From the NCBI GenBank assembly GCA_018065885.1, contig JAGHSL010000182.1, forward strand, positions 1 through 7,614: a stretch of 7,614 bases of DNA. Reading direction: 5' to 3'. The position numbers were made by a program, and so were the translations under genes. Of this stretch, positions 5,499 through 7,614 are shown piece by piece. The notes below the pieces were generated by a model. It worked only from the letters and a program-made list of their open reading frames with translations, ran no database searches and had not been told where the DNA came from. Source of the DNA: Candidatus Limimorpha equi (GTDB lineage: Bacteria; Bacteroidota; Bacteroidia; Bacteroidales; F082). Every line of letters begins with the position of its first letter. Within the stretch, counting starts at the first letter, position 1.

Positions 5499-6707
5499 AT
5501 GAATACTGATGTCACAAATAATGTTCAATTTGAGCGGGAATTTGCCTATCTTGACACTTTGATTTCTGCCCGCACCAATGCCGCCATAGCCAAGGTGAAT
5601 GCGGAGGCTTTGCAGACTTATTGGGAAGTGGGAAGTTATATTTCCAATCGCCTGAAAAACGCTCAATGGGGCGATCATGTGGTGAGCGAATTGGCTGATT
5701 ATCTGAAACGCCATAATCCAAAGCGCAGAGGTTACGGAAAACGGACTTTGTATAATATGGTGAAGTTGTATGAAACCTATTCTGCGTCCGAATTCAATAC
5801 CATTGTAGAACAATTGAAATTGAGCGAGTTCGTGCAGTTGCAAACTGCACAAATTGAAGCTCAACCAATTGCGCAGATGCAATCTGTACAGAATGATTCT
5901 TTGGAATTTGTGCAATCGCCAATTGCACAAACTGTATCATCTTCAGAAATTGTGCAATTGCCAATTGCACAATTTCAATTTACACGAATACCAGCCATTT
6001 TGTGCCTGACTACCTATACCAACCATATCGAGATTCTCAATCGTTGCAGGAATTATGAAGAGTATATCTTCTACATCCTTTATGCTGCACATCAGCATTT
6101 GAATGTGGAGGAACTTCGCCGTTGTATTGTCAATCAGACATTTGAGAACCTAATGAGCAAAGAGAAGCAGATGACGCCATCTTTGTTAAGTCAATATCCT
6201 GGAGCCGAATATATGCTGAAGGATAGAGTCTTGCTTGATTTTCTCAACTTAAAGGAGAAACACATTGAGCCGGAACTGCACAGGTCGCTTGTGGAACACA
6301 TGAAGCAGTTTGTGCTGGAATTGGGCAAAGACTTTATCTTTATGGACGATGAATATACTGTCAATATAGGTGGCAAGCGCAAACGCATAGACCTGCTGTT
6401 CTATCATCGGGCTCTTCAATGTCTTGTAGCCGTGGAACTGAAAAGTGTTGATTTTGAGTCGGAGTTTGTCAGTAAGATGGATCTTTATCTTGAAGCTCTT
6501 GACCGCGATTACAAGCGTCCTAATGAAAATCCATCGGTTGGTATTATTCTTTGCCCATCTGTGGACAAAGCTGAGGTGGAATACAGCCTTTGCCGCAGTA
6601 TGAGTCCTACGTTGGTGGCTGAATATCGGCGCGTGCTGATTCCCCGTGATGTAATGAAACGGTCATTGTCTGAATACTGCGAGTTTCTGAGGCAAGAGTA
6701 CAAGTAA
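5499..6707 (+). CDS. YhcG/DUF1016 PDDEXK nuclease-domain protein with a palindrome-repeat linker
   Basis: A 402-residue protein of the YhcG (DUF1016) family. The N-terminal helical domain (about 14-100) shows family marks: ISARTNAAIAKVNAEALQTYWEVG (22-45), QWGDHVVSELADYL (56-69) and LYNMVKLYETY (84-94). The C-terminal PDDEXK-like domain (about 240-385) has ELHRSLVEHMKQFVLELGKDF (259-279), RIDLLFYH (296-303) with D298, VELKS (312-316) with E313 and K315, and NPSVGIILC (344-352). The catalytic D...ExK set is therefore intact. Between the domains, residues 110-161 form a linker of repeats with consensus EFVQLPIAQ, encoded by DNA palindromes; this accounts for the length above the typical 350 or so. 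Family members often sit near restriction or mobile genes and are suspected DNA-acting nucleases, but the role here is unknown. The gene follows the membrane protein and ends before a hairpin terminator. Confidence 0.88.
   Translation: MNTDVTNNVQFEREFAYLDTLISARTNAAIAKVNAEALQTYWEVGSYISNRLKNAQWGDHVVSELADYLKRHNPKRRGYGKRTLYNMVKLYETYSASEFNTIVEQLKLSEFVQLQTAQIEAQPIAQMQSVQNDSLEFVQSPIAQTVSSSEIVQLPIAQFQFTRIPAILCLTTYTNHIEILNRCRNYEEYIFYILYAAHQHLNVEELRRCIVNQTFENLMSKEKQMTPSLLSQYPGAEYMLKDRVLLDFLNLKEKHIEPELHRSLVEHMKQFVLELGKDFIFMDDEYTVNIGGKRKRIDLLFYHRALQCLVAVELKSVDFESEFVSKMDLYLEALDRDYKRPNENPSVGIILCPSVDKAEVEYSLCRSMSPTLVAEYRRVLIPRDVMKRSLSEYCEFLRQEYK
5826..5976 (+). repeat. In-frame array of four palindromic repeat units in the YhcG-like linker
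   Basis: Four inverted repeats lie in register with the codons. Their centres are at 5841, 5880, 5919 and 5961, spaced 39, 39 and 42 nt, all multiples of three. Unit 1 has 8-bp arms (5832-5839/5843-5850). Unit 2 is imperfect (5870-5878/5882-5890). Unit 3 has 12-bp arms with one mismatch (5907-5918/5920-5931). Unit 4 has perfect 15-bp arms. The peptide units are EFVQLQTAQIEAQ, PIAQMQSVQNDSL, EFVQSPIAQTVSSS and EIVQLPIAQFQF. The left-to-right improvement in symmetry suggests that unit 4 is youngest or under the strongest constraint, which is an inference. Confidence 0.85.
5946..5976. repeat. 31-nt palindrome, 15-bp perfect arms with 1-nt centre
   Basis: GAAATTGTGCAATTG (5946-5960), a single C (5961) and CAATTGCACAATTTC (5962-5976) form a perfect inverted repeat. 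It encodes EIVQLPIAQF starting exactly at a codon boundary (E150). With almost no loop it would form a cruciform or a very stable mRNA hairpin, and it resembles a protein-binding operator as much as a structural repeat. Confidence 0.9.
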
Positions 6708-6721
6708 TAAAAACTGCTATC

Positions 6722-6756
6722 AAAAAACGCCACCACAAATCGTGATGGCGTTTTTT
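6722..6756. terminator. Bidirectional intrinsic terminator between convergent genes
   Basis: AAAAAACGCCA (6722-6732) pairs with TGGCGTTTTTT (6746-6756). After one C-A mismatch the stem continues with CAC (6734-6736) and GTG (6742-6744), around a 5-nt loop. The A run on one side and T run on the other give a U tract for transcripts from either direction. It lies 14 nt after the YhcG-like stop and 18 nt beyond the DUF2723 stop on the opposite strand, and so serves both. Confidence 0.9.
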
Positions 6757-6774
6757 CAGTGTCGGCTCAAAGCC

Positions 6775-7614
6775 TTAATAGTTGTAGTAATGCTGAATGC
6801 ATTCATTGGTCTTCGTTATGATGAGGTCTTTCATCTCGGTGCGGTCGAAACGCTCGGCACTCTCCGAAAGTTCTCTCAGCACCTCGAGGCTTTCACCGAT
6901 TTCATCATCGTAGTATTCCTGGAATTTAGGCTTCATCTTGCCGTAGAATACCAGTTTGTCGGAGTAATTCTTGACCATCTTTTCCATGAAAGCATCACCC
7001 TTTTCATCGGCACCGCAAACGTAGTACATTTCAGGGAACTGATACAGCATGACATCGAATGGGAATTTCTCGTTCGGGAAGAATTCCTGGTATTTGTCCA
7101 TCACGACGACGGCTGAATCGTATTCCGCATGATTGACTAAGCTTTGTGCCAGACGAATGTAGCTCTGACGTGCAAAGGTGGCGTTGCGGACGCTCTCGCG
7201 GTCAGGCACCACACCATCTTGGTTCATGCTGCCCCATCTTGCCTTGTTGACCAGAAGGTCGTAGGCACCTTCGCGGTAAACGCCGCCGAAGCCCTTGTGG
7301 TAGTCTTCGGCTACAACAGGGATGAAGCGGTAGGAGAGACCTTCCATGTGCAAATACTTGTCGATGCCAAGCACCTTGCTCATGTCGCTGAAGCTGGTGA
7401 AGTAAATCGGACGTTCCCAGTTGTTGGTGGCGATGAAGTCGAGCAGCATGATGGCGTTCTTGTAGATGTAACTGCCACATTTCAAGTCCCAGCTGATTTC
7501 GTCAACAATCTTGTCCTGCATATCTTTAGGGACGATGCCATTGCGGATGCAGGCTTCCTTGTCGACGGTCAGTTTCAGTTGACGGCAAGGCACATAGTGG
7601 GTCGAGCCACCGCC
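6775..7614 (-). CDS. DUF2723 membrane protein, C-terminal part (5' end outside window)
   Basis: The frame stays open to the right edge, so this is the last 280 codons of a longer gene. A GTG at 7593 is internal, since the frame upstream reads GGGSTHY without a stop. The fragment matches the soluble C-terminal region of DUF2723 proteins, large Bacteroidota inner-membrane proteins (about 1,000 residues) with a multi-helix N-terminal half resembling GT-C protein mannosyltransferases. Recognisable family stretches are YVPCRQLKLTVDK, NNWERPIYFTSF, YLHMEGLSYRFIPV, YDLLVNKARWGSMN and FARQSYIRLAQSLVNHAEYDSA; the last resembles a TPR-like helical pair that continues as MDKYQEFFPNEKFPFD. The catalytic membrane half is not in view. 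The biochemical role and glycan substrate of the family are not settled to my knowledge. It converges on the YhcG-like gene at a shared terminator and is GC-rich (36/60 at 7261-7320). Confidence 0.87.
   Translation of the reverse strand, partial: GGGSTHYVPCRQLKLTVDKEACIRNGIVPKDMQDKIVDEISWDLKCGSYIYKNAIMLLDFIATNNWERPIYFTSFSDMSKVLGIDKYLHMEGLSYRFIPVVAEDYHKGFGGVYREGAYDLLVNKARWGSMNQDGVVPDRESVRNATFARQSYIRLAQSLVNHAEYDSAVVVMDKYQEFFPNEKFPFDVMLYQFPEMYYVCGADEKGDAFMEKMVKNYSDKLVFYGKMKPKFQEYYDDEIGESLEVLRELSESAERFDRTEMKDLIITKTNECIQHYYNY

Noticed and set aside
5367..5930. A 187-codon minus-strand open frame across the YhcG-like gene start.
   Set aside because: It covers the promoter region and the N-terminal domain of a recognised gene on the other strand and crosses the palindromes. 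The composition is that of a shadow frame.
5826..5976. CRISPR array.
   Set aside because: The repeats are short, degenerate, palindromic throughout and lie in a translated frame. There are no regular unique spacers and no cas genes.

Overview
The window looks like chromosomal DNA from a member of the Bacteroidota, most likely the order Bacteroidales. Three things support this: a DUF2723 membrane glycosyltransferase-like protein, promoter-like sequences that match the TTTG / TAnnTTTG pattern of this phylum rather than TTGACA / TATAAT, and start codons without strong Shine-Dalgarno sequences. The species cannot be named from the sequence.

Layout, left to right. (1) Bases 1-163, minus strand: the first 54 codons of a histidine ammonia-lyase (hutH), cut by the window edge. 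(2) Bases 222-2059, minus strand: a complete type II restriction-modification pair. The endonuclease is a clear relative of EcoRV and the methyltransferase is a D12-class adenine enzyme. The endonuclease gene comes first and the two genes are 2 nt apart. (3) Bases 2066-4853, minus strand: a beta-CASP metallo-beta-lactamase-fold hydrolase followed by hisS. The restriction gene starts only 6 nt after the hisS stop. (4) Bases 4854-5002: a divergent promoter region. (5) Bases 5003-6707, plus strand: a small three-helix membrane protein, then a YhcG/DUF1016 PDDEXK nuclease-like protein. Its inter-domain linker is built from in-frame palindromic repeats. (6) A hairpin flanked by A and T runs that can act as a terminator for both converging transcripts. 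(7) Bases 6775-7614, minus strand: the C-terminal part of a DUF2723 protein, cut by the right edge.

The MBL, hisS, R and M genes are packed so tightly (gaps of 19, 6 and 2 nt) that they probably form one transcript. This makes the restriction-modification pair a passenger of a housekeeping tRNA-synthetase operon. The R-M genes are visibly more AT-rich than hisS in sampled stretches (17/60 G+C at 241-300 and 23/60 at 1501-1560, against 34/60 at 2401-2460), which fits later acquisition.

The points most worth a second look are the EcoRV-family system with its conserved recognition loop and hisS-coupled arrangement, a beta-clamp-binding-like QLNLF peptide at the N-terminus of the methyltransferase, and the in-frame palindromic repeat array inside the YhcG-like gene. 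I see no tRNA, rRNA, CRISPR array, insertion sequence or riboswitch.
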